A stretch of DNA of 64,000 bases, from contig JAMKCF010000002.1 of the NCBI GenBank assembly GCA_023634235.1, positions 12,588,591-12,652,590 on the forward strand. Direction: 5' to 3'. The notes beneath the pieces were generated by a model. The model searched no databases and was not told where the DNA came from. It saw only the letters and a program-made list of their open reading frames with translations. Positions 1 to 11,827 of this stretch are shown here, piece by piece (within the stretch, counting starts at the first letter, position 1; the number at the start of each line of letters is the position of its first letter). This DNA comes from Pisaster brevispinus (Eukaryota; Echinodermata; Asteroidea; Forcipulatida; Asteriidae). The translations under genes were made by a program, and so were the position numbers.

Positions 1-1854
1 CGCAAATGACCTTGCGTGAAATACATGTACTAATTACAAAGGAAATTGCCCAGCAGGTGGCAAGTCTACCCACTTGTCTGACCCTCGTCTGGACTTGCTT
101 TTAACACAGTGGGCTTCGTGTATCCACTGATGGATTCTACAATTCATTCCAGAACAGATTGAATCCCTTTTCCGAACTTGGATTTGTAACCCTGGAAAAC
201 TCTGGGGAGATAGCATTTTTCCCAGGAATTATATGCATAGCCACCCCTGCTTGGGAGTACTTGTAAGGGTTGGGTGAGTTATCCCCAGGGTTTTAGCATG
301 CTAAATGTTCATTTTGTTTCACTGAAAATTGCATCAAGTTGGAAACGGACATGGGGTGTTAAGGGTGGGGTTAAAACTCCACAGAAAAGTTATGACTGAT
401 GGGGTGTGTAAATAAAGAATGCTAAGTAACTTGAAGTACCCACAGGCACAGCCACAAGCAAAACCTCCACGCTAACCCGTGGAATATGCTTACCAGATTT
501 GACTGCTTCTTTAAGCTGAGCCATGAAAATGGGCTCTGGCTTATATCATGAAGCGAATCTTGGCATTAAACAAAAAAAATCCCTCATGGATATTAACTTT
601 GGCTAAAAGTTTAGTTGGGGTGGGGAAGGGGGAATCACATGTGGTTGTAAACTTTTGATGGAAATTCTCCTGAGCTAAACTTGACTTTACGTTGAGTATA
701 TACCACCAGAGTTAACACCTCATATCCTCAGGGCTGACTGCCTCTGGGACTCTTCTAAAAGGGTCTTGTGAGACAGCAGGATGAATGAGCTCAGGAAACG
801 TGCAATCGACCTGGTTTCATGTTCCTTGATGTTTAATCAATCTTAGCGTGTGTGTGTGTGTGGTCACATAATCTTCACCCATGGTTACTTTACATCATGA
901 CTTCACATGATCTTCCACGGGGCGCATTCTGGCTTGTGAAGGTGAACACTGTCTTAGAACTGTGTATAGAAAGGTCAAGGGTCGAGAAGGAGTGCTGCAT
1001 CCTGTTTCCTCAGGTAGTGCTACTTAGACCGAGCTGCTTTACTTTAAGATGGATTTCCACTGGGCTTTTATTAGTTACTGTCTTGAGGGCTGGTCTTGGG
1101 GTTGTCCTCATTTGTTTGCAACTTTAAAGTAATACTGACAGGACTGTAGAGTGGGAGGGGGTGTAGAGACTGAAACTTGCAATGGGTGGAAAAACAGAAT
1201 ATTGAAGTCAAGCTTTTAAAGTTTTTTTTTTACAGGACATTGATAAATTTCTTCAGAACTTATCTCAAAACCTACCTCATCACCCAAACTTTTGGGTAAT
1301 TTCCCCTTTCCCAGCGCAGTGAATAGTTGTCTTAGCAGAAAGTACTAGTAGTGACATTTAAAAGTCTTTATTACTATTATCATTATAAAGTTTTGAATCT
1401 ATTGTTTATGAAAATGAAGTAATGTAGGAAGAAACGAAGAAATTTAGATTAAAAAAAACCCAAAAATGTTACAACATTGTAAGTTTTTTGCAAGACCTTT
1501 GCAAACCCTTGTGCAAACTTAAGAAAAGCGTTTGTTTCCAAATTTTTATGAACAGAGCTTCCCTTTAAGGGCGTCATAAGTGAAGCCCGAAGCCCAAGCA
1601 CCTATTGAGGAAGGAACCTCCCTCCCCATGATCCTTGGTAGGAAGGATGGGGGCAAGAATGACCCCTGGATGAGTAACACACCATGGGTAGTAACCATGG
1701 CGACCCACAGTCAGAATTTTCACCACCTGTGCTTTTACTGCAGTACAACTTAGCTACTTAAAAAATTGTACACGTGTACATTGTGAATAAGTAAGGGTTT
1801 ATTCCGATCAAAGTAAACCGCTTGTCTGATCTTGATCTTGCTGACTTTTTCTAG
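1..1854. other. Non-coding stretch with one repeat relic
   Basis: No supportable gene. About 185-355 holds a degenerate segment (TTTCCCAGGAATT, CCCCTGCTTGG, ACATGGGGTG) that recurs at 29.83-30.14 kb and in the other direction at 11.83-12.01 kb, so it is probably an old MITE-like repeat. A (TG)n tract lies at 848-862. The open frames here have low-complexity or unstructured translations and are not convincing. Confidence 0.5.
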
Positions 1855-1893
1855 GAAACAGTAGAATTCAACGCCATCGCCAGGGAAAGTTAG
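1855..1893 (+). CDS. Possible 39-nt microexon upstream of the 2998 exon
   Basis: Speculative. A pyrimidine tract ending CTTTTTCTAG precedes 1855, and AG|GTATAC at 1892-1899 could be a donor, though it lacks G at +5. The 39 nt read in phase 1-1 as a short basic peptide containing RIQRHRQGK. Its terminal G would join the AG at 2998 to give a Glu codon, keeping frame into the candidate terminal exon. Phase agreement alone is a one-in-three coincidence. There is no family recognition and no conservation evidence. The alternative is chance. Confidence 0.15.
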   Translation, partial: ETVEFNAIARES

Positions 1894-2471
1894 GTATACG
1901 AGTTCAGTGACCATGCAGCTGCCAGTGACATGTTCCCGCCCTACTTTGAATCACTTTCCAAAGAATGGCATTTCAGTGAGATTTATGGATGAATTTGTCC
2001 ACATACAAGACCGTAAAAGTACTCCCCACAGTAAAAAAGGACTAAATCACAGAGTTGAACAGTTTCATTTTGGGGATTTATTTTTGCAGCTATGTGTATG
2101 TATAAACAGGCCTGATACTTCACAGAGTCAATTGCCTTCATGTAGGCACCTGGTCCTTGCCTTGGTGCCTCTTGAAATGTTCCAGGAGAAATTGACCCTG
2201 CCCTTGCTCATTCAAGTGTCGTTACCCCCAAGCCCCAAAACAAAAAACAAAACTGCCTTGTCCTTTTTTAGAGCACAGCATCAGGTCTGTATAAAATGCC
2301 ACACACCTAAGAACTCTTGCTATAAAACAATCCTGTGACCCCTTGCCCTTTCTGAATCCCAGTATGTGACATAATTTAATAACTAGCGCCCTCCTAGCTT
2401 TTGTTTCCTGAATGTGAATCAGAGAAAGGTGGTAACACCCAGTTTTATCAAACTGTAGAACACTAAACCAA

Positions 2472-2655
2472 GACCCAATTTCATACAGTTGCTGAGCAGA
2501 TAAACTTGCTAAACAAGTTAATTTGCAGAGCAAGAACAAACGGGGTACCAGTCACAATACATGCCATTACGGCTGGTAACCTGTTTCAGCTAAGCAAGGC
2601 TTTTCTGTGCTGAGAAAATGTGTGTACTCGACAGCTTTATGAAATTGGATCCAAC
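2472..2655. mobile_element. Fold-back MITE-like element (family A), diverged copy
   Basis: Begins GACCCAATTTCATACAG and ends near CAGCTTTATGAAATTGGATCC, so the two ends are inverted copies. The core contains TACCAGTCACA and GGCTGGTAACCT, shared with copies at 22.3, 30.5, 52.8, 57.5 and 63.9 kb. It has no open frame and is presumably non-autonomous. Confidence 0.75.
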
Positions 2656-2780
2656 CGGTTGGAAATCATTTTTACGAGCAATTGATTTTTTTAATTTTCG
2701 CAAGTCAAACTTATAAACATGTGATACTGTGCAAACATCCTTTGAGTAGTGTTGACTTTGGGTCGGTGTGGCTGGAGATT

Positions 2781-2794
2781 CCCCCCCCCCCCCC
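2781..2794. repeat. C14 homopolymer
   Basis: An uninterrupted run of 14 C. It is one of at least twenty C or G runs of about nine or more bases in the window. Confidence 0.95.
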
Positions 2795-2997
2795 GAGATT
2801 CTGTACCCCCATGCAGCGAGATGTGTAGAAGTCTTGTCTGAAAGCGCCCTCTTTTGATACACCTTCCCGCAGCCCATGTTAACTTACTGTATGGGGGACA
2901 CACACACACACCGGGGAACAAAATCCTCCATGACACAGGTTCGTTGATTAATCAGGAATAGATCTGTGCTTTGATTCTGTGCTTTGGTTTGTTTTAG

Positions 2998-3128
2998 AGT
3001 TGATGCGTTCACTCCAACTTTCTCAGAATAAAATGTCACGGTCAGAGAAGTTGTCATCTCCTCTCAGGCCTCAAGATGCCCAAATTAAAATGGAAGAGTC
3101 AGCAACCACCCCTGTGGTGTCAATCTAA
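2998..3128 (+). CDS. Candidate terminal coding exon (C-terminus, unknown protein)
   Basis: Seen: a T-rich tract ending GGTTTGTTTTAG abuts 2998, and the frame is open for about 43 codons to TAA at 3126-3128. The peptide contains LMRSLQLSQNK, is rich in Ser and charged residues, and ends ESATTPVVSI. IKMEE fits the SUMO consensus (hydrophobic-K-x-E), and the last residues VSI fit a class II PDZ ligand (hydrophobic-x-hydrophobic). The exon would start with 2 nt of a split codon (phase 1). The frame stays open upstream only to a TAA near 2949, so an upstream exon is required. I do not recognise the protein. A chance 43-codon frame is a real alternative, since comparable frames occur elsewhere in the window. 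Any gene here would end in the window, with 3' UTR to the right. Confidence 0.3.
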
Positions 3129-6075
3129 TGTGAAGTGACAGGGTACTAGACTTAACTGTTGTATCACCGGTCACCCAGATAATGAGCTCAGACGTCTCTG
3201 CCAAAAAAAAAAAAACCCAGTTAAGATTGAGGTCTTGATGACATTTTTGTCAGCATTCATTTATTCTTGACAAAAACTAAAGCATCAGTGTGTGATTGGT
3301 GTTGACTTGTGGTGTATGACCCATGATTGACGATGATCGGAAACGCATATGAATGATTTTTTTAAATCTGAATGCATTATTCTTTTAAACTCTGTCGACA
3401 TAAGATGGTTACTCCATTATCAAGATCTGTCATACCTACCTTTAAAATGGATAAATTCCAGTTTAAATTTAGCAAGTTCATCACTTGTATTTGGAAAGGT
3501 ATTTTTCTAGAAATGCCGAAGTGCATTTTCCTCTTTTGCTTCTGACCCCAGTAAGCCTGCTAGCTTGAGGAGCCATGTAGGAGGCAAATGAAGCAGACGA
3601 CAAACAAATCCTAACCTTTCACCATACCGTTTAATAGTGTAGAAAGCCTAGGGATATTGCACGATATTTGTTTGCCTTAAAACTTTGTGGAGTAAGACGA
3701 CGTTCATCGCCGCCGCCTTAGTGTAGGTCTCATTCAGCACGTTGCGGTGTCGAGACCCGCCGGCAGCTATCCCTAGTATTCAAGATCCTTTCTCGACCGG
3801 TTGACAGTAATTGAAACGAAAATGCCCCCGTCAGAATTCCAAAACCCGAGCATCTTGAGCAGGAAATTCGTACCATCTCAGCATGGTTAATGGAATCCCC
3901 ATTGGATGCATAGCTCTGGCAGTGGTGAGGTCGTGTCAAACTGAGCTGTCAGGTCAAAGGTGAATCACCTGGGGCTTCCACATGTGAAATTAAAACATTT
4001 GTCTCAGAAAAACATGCAAACCCCTCTTTCCTGGCCAAGGAAGTACGGAATCAAGATGAAGGTTTTTGATTTAAAAGTCTGGCTATTTTGTGGTGTCTAA
4101 ACTTGAGTTTCAACTCACTGAGCTGTTCAGCATATACATGTACGTCAAACATGTGTTCAATGTCTTTTCTGTCTGTAGAGTTAGGAGGTAAAGGACCTCT
4201 GTTTGGAACAAAGTGTAGCCCAAAGACTCAAACATGGTAAAACATTCACACACAAACATTTGACTTGCTACACCATTTTGTGACTGTGTGTTACACACGT
4301 ACATTGTAGCTGTAAGGCCCAATGCAGAGTTCCAGACTCTGGTAAAAATGCTGTGTAGACCCCAAAAGGATTTTGTTTCTTAATGGGAAACTCCCCTAGT
4401 TGTCATAAAAGAAAAATGTGGACAGTTTATGTTGATCCCTGATATTGCCTCTGAGGGGGTATTCTGCAAGGAAGCAGAGTGGAGTTATGCTGTCTGTTTT
4501 GCGGCTCATTGAGCAGGGTTGAATTACAAGTAGCTACACAATCTGATAAAGGTTCCACTGGAAATGATGCTGGGCAGCTAGACATGGCTCTGGCTTTAGG
4601 GTTGAGAGTGGACCTGTATGGGACCAGGATGATCTAAGACAGGTGTCACCAGCTTGGCCAGATATTATTGTTGATACTGCAAGAAGAGGTAGATTTTCCT
4701 TCCTCTTTGTGGTTGCCTCAAGCAGGATTACTGCCCCAAGGTTCCATTGATCTTGGAGGTCTTTTCTAAAGGGACACCTTGAGAAGAGCAAGAGTTTCAG
4801 AGGAGATTTATTCCTGCAGTTTCTCAGGGGAACTGCTGATTTCCTCTCTGCTTGTCCAATACAAATCTGGAAAAAATACTGTTTAAATATGTGTATGCCC
4901 ATGGCCCTTTTCTCTGTGATCTTATCATCCGAGAGTGTCACTGTCTGATATAGTGTTACAAGTACATGTTATCATACATGTACTTGTCTTGCATGTAAGT
5001 TACAGTTAGCTGGAACCTATTCCTTGTGGTAAGGTAAAAGGAATGTTCTTGGTTTTGTTTTGACTCATCCTTTTCTGTTTTCCATGGATGGGTGAAGTTG
5101 GGGGGGGGGGAGGAGGGGTGCAACATAAGAGTAATAATTAGGACAGAGTATGTGTCGCACTTTCAAAAGGGGGCAGTCAATGCAAGATTGAATTAGAGAT
5201 TGAAAATATGTGTCTTAAGATTGTGCTTGACTAAAGTATTGTTAACGTTCTTCAACTACTCTGGCGTGGACTTCCAGAGATGCTTCTGTGCAGCTGGAAA
5301 GAGTGCCTGGTTGGTTAACAGGTGATTTTGAAAACAAAGCCTGAACAAGAGTGGCCATATTTGTTTATTGAGAATTCGGATGATACAATTTGATGATTTA
5401 CAACATGAAGGGTTTTTTTTTTAGGGGGGGGGGGTTTCTGAAAATTTCCCTCTGTTTTTCCTTGACGGGGGAAATTAGTTTATGACTCTTACGTGATCTA
5501 TTTATAGAAAGTGATGTGGATACATTTTGAGATTTAATTGGTCGGGTGTTTCCAGAAGGAAAGAAAGCCCACCTCTGTATGTGGTAAATAGCGACTGCAG
5601 AGGGAATGAATTAGATTAGCAGGAGGGAGATCGCAAAGGCAGATCTGGGTGCTGCTTTTGACATCCAGCTGGTGACCCGTAGGCCTGTCAGAATGGTGGG
5701 ACAGGCTGGGACAAACAAGAAAATCATGCAGTTGCTTGTTATTTTGTTACTTTCTGATGGGGAATTGTTAATACAGCGGAGGTGAAACCAAGAGGTCTGT
5801 CAAATAGTTGAGACGGGGTCGAACATGGAAATCATTGGAGTTGGATTTGGTTGCTTTGATCAGTACACAAAACTAGTCAAAAGCAGAGGTGAAAGGGGGC
5901 CTGTCACATAAAGCCCAACAGGAGTGGGAAATTAGGAGATTGATTTATAACTTTTATTAAATTGTGTAATGCAAGCCGTCAAACAGTGAGGACTTTACTA
6001 GGTTAATGTAGCATCTGGATTTGGAATGGATAGTTCAGGGTGGTTTGAATGTATGGTGGAAGTCAGGTAGACTCC
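3129..6075. other. Non-coding stretch
   Basis: No gene or clear repeat copy recognised. Notable only for a CpG-richer patch at about 3690-3790, a G-run near 5100-5110, and T/G runs at 5413-5434. If the 2998 exon is real, its 3' UTR would begin here. Confidence 0.4.
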
Positions 6076-6540
6076 TGATTGGGTAACCCCATTGGGGGAA
6101 CAGGGTTCCAATATGGGAAATGGTATCTTATTTGGGGTAGTTTGGTCGATTGTTACCCAAATAAGTCCCGATTGTGTACTATTGATGTTCTAATTGGTAT
6201 TCTCATTTCTCATTTGGACAAGAGGTTCCAATCTGGGAAGGTATATCCCAATTGGAATAGTTTGGATTGACAGTTACAGAGCAGAAGCCATTCTTGTTTA
6301 CCCAAAGTATTCCTGATTGGGTACCTTTCAGATCTGGTTCAGGGAATATCCCAATTGGAATAGTTTGGATTGACAGTTATAGAGCAGAAGCCATTCATGT
6401 TTACCCAAAGTATTCCTGATTGGGTACCTTTCAGATCAGGTTCAGGAAATATCCCATAACTTGGATGACAGTTGACCAGTGGAAGCCATCACTAATACCC
6501 AAATGACTCCCGAGTGGGTACCAGTCGGTATACTGTCCCA
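6076..6540. repeat. Tandem array, 103-bp period
   Basis: Two well-preserved units begin TATCCCAATTGGAATAG at 6244 and 6347. A third, more diverged unit begins at 6450, so the spacing is exactly 103 bp. More degraded units extend left to about 6076 and right to about 6540 (recurring TGATTGGGTA, TTTACCCAAA). A direct tandem array with no coding potential. Confidence 0.85.
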
Positions 6541-7034
6541 ATAGGGGGCCCTGTGAATCTAGTTTTTTAAGATCACAGGTGGTAAACACCAACAAAATTA
6601 TCCCCCAGATTGAGAATGCTAAACTCCTCGTGTGGTCCCAGTCTGATGTCATTTGAAGGATAGCCCCATTTTATCATCCATCTGATGGGAAGCCATGTAA
6701 CCTTCATGTCTCAAGAACAATTAAGAGAAGTGAACTCAAAATGGGGGTGAGACTTCACAAAAGATCCCCCCCCCCCATGATTCCAGTGTGATGGGAAGAC
6801 CATAGAAAAAGGACTAATAGAAAGAGGCAGACCTTCAAAAAAGATGTAGTGTGAGGGGATCAACATTTTTTTTTGAGGGTAGAGATAGGGAGACAGGGTG
6901 CCCCAGGGCTGCTGTCTGAGGGTGGTAAAGCTACAGACAGTTACTGTCCAAAGTTTTGGTGCAAGCCAAAATGCAATGTGAGTTGTGACTGGCTCTGTGC
7001 TGGAAATCTGGAAAAAACGGAAAGAAAAGGTAAT

Positions 7035-7434
7035 TGTATCAGGGATAAAGAGAAGTATTTTGGTTTTACCCTTACACTTTCAAACCTTGTTTGAAAAAAA
7101 ATTCACAGGCTTACAGCTACTCATGTGGGATTCGAATTTAAAGCAGATGTCTTAATCGGGCATGCAAATTTTCAGGGTGTGGGTTCGAGTCCTGGTCTGG
7201 ACACTTGTGTCCTTAAGCAAGACACTTATCCATTACTGTTTGGTCTTTTGGATGGGACGTGAAGCCATGTAGGTTGAGTGTGTTGTGTAATGCACGTAAA
7301 AGAAACTAGTACACTTATTGATAAGAGATATAGGGTTCTTCCCAGTGTTGTTGGGATGTAAAAGTATATTCTGGCGTTCAGAGGAGGCTTCTGCGCAGTA
7401 TAGGAAGACGATGATGACGGTTTATGCAATGCCT
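7035..7434 (+). mobile_element. tRNA-derived SINE-like element
   Basis: Contains GGTTCGAGTCCTGG (a match to the RNA polymerase III B box), then GCAAGACACTTATCC, GGATGGGACGTGAAGCC and GTGTTGTGTAATGCACGT. I recognise this body as a widespread invertebrate-deuterostome SINE type. The left part (GGGATAAAGA..TTTTGGTTTTACCC) recurs at 13845-13915 and in part near 13440. The A box region is degraded, so the copy is probably inactive. Confidence 0.7.
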
Positions 7435-8441
7435 GTTATATTCAGCATCATTCACAGGTTACCTTCTGTGTTCTGGGTTGGGCAATAGGATTCATTGTTC
7501 TGTTTACTTCAGCGGAAGGGTTTTGTGGTCAGGTCCAAAGCTCCCCTAAACTGCCTCAGGGCGAAAAATTTGAATAATATTGTCTGCGCCCATTGTTCAT
7601 CCTCATCAGTGCTTTGCCTGTGATACCAAACTCCACGCAATTGTTGCAACTTCCTGCAACCTGTCAAATCAACCACTCAAAAGAGCTGAATGCCGGCTGA
7701 TGGTGCAGATAAATGCACGATCACAACCAAATTCCTGTGTGTGGTTGAAAATAAATTCGGCGGACGTAAACTTTTCACCCTTGCTCCCCATTGACTAGTT
7801 AAAATTGTGGATTGTGATTGTCGGTGGCATATTTTGTATTAATAAAAGATTGTGATGTTGGTGATATTGGTTACATGTGTAGACCCTGGGATAATCAAAA
7901 TGGTGGCTGGAAAAACCATGCGACCATCCTTGGATTGTTTGTGTATTTTTTATTTGTTTACAATTTTTTGAAAATTAGTAGCACCAACATTAAAAACTAC
8001 CACAAAATGGCTTTTTTATTCTGTGAATGTTTGTGTGTTTTGTTGATGTTGTCTGATGAGAGATAGTTGCAACAACTTAAACAATTACAAAAAAATGGTT
8101 TCTTTCTTTTTGCAATTCAATTCATTGTGAACATTTTGAGGGTTGAAAAGGAGAAGCTGTCTGGCTCCTCTTTGCCTAATCAGAATCACTAAACATTACT
8201 GCTTTTGAGTACAAGGGACATGTCGACATAGTTTAAGTATTCTTACGATGACTTCTCGAATAAACTGTAAAGTTTTGTTGACTTTTCCGGAAATTACAAA
8301 CACACCGCTGCAAAAAAATTTGCAAATAGAAAGAAAAAATGAAACTCTCCGGCAAGTAATTGGCCTAATACATTGAGTTTTGGTGAATAATCAATGGAAG
8401 GCAAACAGCGGAAGTAGCTTTTTGGTTGAGACTGTACCTGT
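7435..8441. other. Non-coding stretch
   Basis: Nothing recognisable: no repeat copy, no convincing frame. If the 8442 exon is real, this region carries the 3' UTR of that - strand gene. Confidence 0.4.
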
Positions 8442-8551
8442 TCATTGTCCCTCGAGGTACTTCATATGGTCCTCATCAGCCCAAAGGAAGGCCTCAGGAA
8501 CGCCGGCAATCAGCAACCCGCCGGCAATCAGCAACCCAAGGAACACTCGTT
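8442..8551 (-). CDS. Candidate terminal exon: hydrophobic segment plus acidic C-tail
   Basis: On the - strand the sequence after AAACAG (8552-8557) opens for 35 codons to TGA (8442-8444). The first AA completes a codon from an upstream exon (phase 1). The peptide has a hydrophobic stretch VFLGLLIAGGLLIAGV, then PEAFLWADEDHMKYLEGQ. Codon third positions are mostly G or C, unusual in this AT-rich window and suggestive of coding. An 18-bp direct duplication (GGGTTGCTGATTGCCGGC twice) makes GLLIAG repeat in frame. The acceptor's pyrimidine tract is weak, and a TAA lies 5 codons upstream, so a splice is required. I do not recognise the protein. A single-pass or tail-anchored membrane protein end is inferred. 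Chance remains possible. Confidence 0.33.
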
Positions 8552-9297
8552 CTGTTTCTTTTTACAAGAAATAACAGATTTATTAGTGTTTTTGTGTCAG
8601 GTAGGAAAACACTAATCCTGGCGATTGTACCGAGATTAAAGCCAACCCGTTTGCTAATCAGAAATTATTGATTGATGCCAGACATGGTCGATCAATTCCA
8701 GCCACTGTGACTAACTCAGATAACCTGAATTCTCGACCCACTCTTGTTTTTGTTGTTGTGGTTTTTCTACGGGATATTTTTGTCCGGCGAGATATTTTTA
8801 GGGGAATTTTTTTTTTAATGAGGACCTCTTGCGGTTTTGATGAGAAAGTCCTCTTCTGATTCCCTAGGTGGTAAGAAGGGGGTTTCGATTTACACCCCTG
8901 GTTTAGACAAAACACCTTACCTCACCCCACTCCCCATGAATCTCTGATACAGTTAACTATGTTTACCAGGAGGCTGTCGCTTTAGCTAGCACAGCGCTTC
9001 ATCAAGACTTCCTTGCTCTATGATCAAGAACAACAATCCAGTGCAAGTTGTTGACAACCATTGTTACATAGTTGAAAGAAGCATATTTTCTGGCTCAATA
9101 TCCTACTCTATAAGGCCTAAATAATGAATTTGAAAAAGGAGATAGATTCAAGAAGAACAAACATACTTCAGGGTGTGATGTAAGGGCACAAACTTTTATT
9201 AGGCTGCTGTTTTTTCAAATGATAAATGAGTAAGGCAAAAAAAAAAATGTGTGACTTAATTTGTATACCTCTAATCATTAACAGTAGTAATAATACT
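8552..9297. other. Non-coding stretch
   Basis: No further exon of the candidate - strand gene could be found next to it. Simple T/A-rich sequence, nothing else supportable. Confidence 0.4.
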
Positions 9298-9905
9298 CGA
9301 AGCTGTAGCTAGCTCCACCCCTCCACCAACCACACTGCTGCCAAGAGGCCCTTCATCTTCAGTCACATCCAAAGCAGACTGGCATAGCCCTAAACCAGTA
9401 GCAGTAATGATTGCAGTCAAAGCTGTCGCCAGCTTTACCATGTTGTAGCCAAGACACTTCATTCTGTCCCCCAGCCTCAGCAGACTAAATGTGTACACTG
9501 AAACCAGTGACAGTAAATTGCAGTCAAAGCTGCAGCCAGCTACACCATGTTGTAGCCAGTCCTTTAGTCCCAGCCAAAGCATTTATTACATGGTACCCCA
9601 AACCAGTGTCAGTGGTTAATCTCTAGTCAAAGCTGTAGCCAGCTACACCATGTTGTAGCCAGTCCTTTAGTCCCAGCCAAAGCATACATGGTACCCCAAA
9701 CCAGTGTCAGTGGTTAATCTCTAGTCAAGGCTGTAGCCAGCTACACCATGTTGTAGCCGGTCGGTCCTTCAGTCCCAGCCAAAGCAGACTCGTGTGTGTA
9801 TCCCCAACCAGTGGCTGTGGTTAATTTCTAGTCAAAGCTGTAGCCAGCTACACCATGTAGCCAGTCCTTCAGTCACAGCCAAAGCACCCCCAACCACTGG
9901 CAGTA
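9298..9905. repeat. Minisatellite, about 100-bp unit, about six units
   Basis: Units open with AGTCAAAGCTGTAGCCAGC and contain ACCATGTTGTAGCC, CAGCCAAAGCA and CCAAACCAGTG. Central units (from about 9517, 9625 and 9721) are nearly identical, while the outer ones are diverged and vary in length. Each unit carries GCTGTAGCCAGCTACA, which is partly self-complementary. The - strand open frame at 9271-9582 only reads through the array. Confidence 0.85.
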
Positions 9906-11540
9906 CAATGTAGCAACAATGGTAGTATGTATTCAATCTTCACAGAGTCGAGGAGGTGTTTTTATGGTGTTTGTAATGACATGCTAATTGCAGCCAGATT
10001 ACCGGGGAAAAGTCATTTAGGGAAAGCATCGTTGTTGTGGTCATATGAGTGAAAGGACCCTTATCCCAAGAACCTCCAACTCTCCTCGCCTCTTTTTCTA
10101 ATAAAGCATTAATCTTCTTATAAATTCTCACCGCCTTCAATGTCTGGACATCTTTTATGGATGATGCCAAATACAATACGACCTAGAGGTGTCAATGCTC
10201 CATCTTAAAGTAGTTTTTTTGTACTTAGTGTGAAGTACTCTACTACTTAGTACTGAACCTCTCCAATGTAAAGTCAAGAAATGTCCTGTGGGACATTCAC
10301 CCAGCTACAGTCCCCAGACTCCAACGGTTTCTTGGACAAAACAGTAACATTCTTCTGATGATGAGCAGAGTGCTCTGTTCAAAAATTCAAGACCATATCA
10401 AGGGCTCTTTTCAGAGCCTCCCAAAAGAGATTTTCACATGAATGTATCCACACCATCCATTCAAAGCTTCAACCATCACTTAAAACAAGAACATACATAT
10501 TATAGATGCAAAAGAGACAGGTTTGCGTTTCAACTTTTTTTCTTCTTTCAGTTTTGTACCCCACTACCTAGCTTCATGGCTTTGCTTGTGGTTTCAATTT
10601 GATACAAAAATAAGTAAACATTTTGGTCCCAGTTACGCTGCCTCTGTTGCCCAGAAGTTGTGTTGCTTACATTTTTCTTCTTCAGTCTTTTAAAATGTGT
10701 CAAGCCTGTGGTTTGTCAGAGTTTTAAGTTTTGAACGTCTTGAGTGCGTTCCGCTTGTCCATCAAAAAACAAATTTATCTATGATGCATTTATGAAATAC
10801 CATATTTATTTGTCTGTGGTCGCATGAGTGTCTCACCTCATAACTTGCTTGCACACGGCTATATGTATGATTTCATTCTTCCCTCTATAAACAAACGAAA
10901 GCTAAACTTGTTGTCACAAAATCTGTAGATTTCTATTTTTGGTGATCAGATGTTAGAGAGTCTGTAAACTTCTAGAATGTAACTTCCTTTATGGGGGGGG
11001 GGGGGCTTCATTTTCAGACAGCCCATGCATTGTTTTTTTATTTAAAAAAGAAAATTCTCAGGGATTTTTCTTTTTCATACAGTTATGCACATGAATGTTA
11101 AATGAAGAACATGCCCGAGAATACATTTAGACACCACCTGTTTGACATTCAATGCAAAATGAACTTGAATGTCTAGCCAAGCTCTGTCGCGTCCTGCACG
11201 AAACGTAACCAACAGGATCTGTGTCACAGTCAAACAAGGATAAGAGAAGGGGAACTACCAAACAATCAGAATCCTGAATTGAAGTTCACACTCACACAGA
11301 CAACCTGTTTGACGCTCCATACCGAAGCAGTTTTTTTTTTTTTATAGTGAACTGAAGGTGCTATCGTGTGAATGTGTAGTGAATTCAGAATCAAACCATG
11401 TCACAATGCACAGGTGCTTAGATAAAATAAAAGATGTTTAAAAAAAAACAGTAACAACAGCAGCAAACATTTTTACTTGCTTCAAGTTTTCAATAGATCC
11501 AATTCTAACTTTTTAAGTTTGTGTCTTCAGAGTATTATTC
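9906..11540. other. Non-coding stretch
   Basis: No gene or identified repeat. A G13 run lies at about 10993-11005. A frame open from 10551 after a TTTCAG has no recognisable product. Confidence 0.4.
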
Positions 11541-11712
11541 AGGCCTGAGTGATACTTCGTTCCTGAAAGGGCAGTGTGGTTTTTTTTTCTCTATATAAAG
11601 AGCACTACCATGACGGGAAATTTCACTTTCTACTGGAACATTTCAAGGGGCACTAAGGCAATGATCAGGGGGCACGAAGGCAACTGTTACTCTGTGAAGT
11701 TTCAGGCATGAT
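11541..11712 (+). mobile_element. Short inverted-terminal repeat element (family D), diverged copy
   Basis: Begins CAGGCCTGAGTGATACTTC and ends GAAGTTTCAGGCATGATC, so the termini are inverted. The interior (TTTCTACTGGAACATTTCAA, AAGGCAATG, GAAGGCAA) matches the copy at 56831-56993 in the same orientation. No frame. Confidence 0.65.
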
Positions 11713-11827
11713 CATTTAAACAAAAAGAAAATGATTTAAAGTATTGAAAGCTGGGATTCAGTACATAATTTTATATGGTGCCAGCATTCATGAAATCAAA
11801 CTCTGAGGAGCTTTGAAAAAAACATGC

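Noticed and set aside
1907..2338. 143-codon + strand frame
   Set aside because: Low-complexity, unstructured translation with no recognisable motif; not supported as a gene.
10551..10700. Open frame following TTCTTTCAG
   Set aside because: No donor in frame, and composition rich in Phe, Ser and Leu from T-rich DNA.
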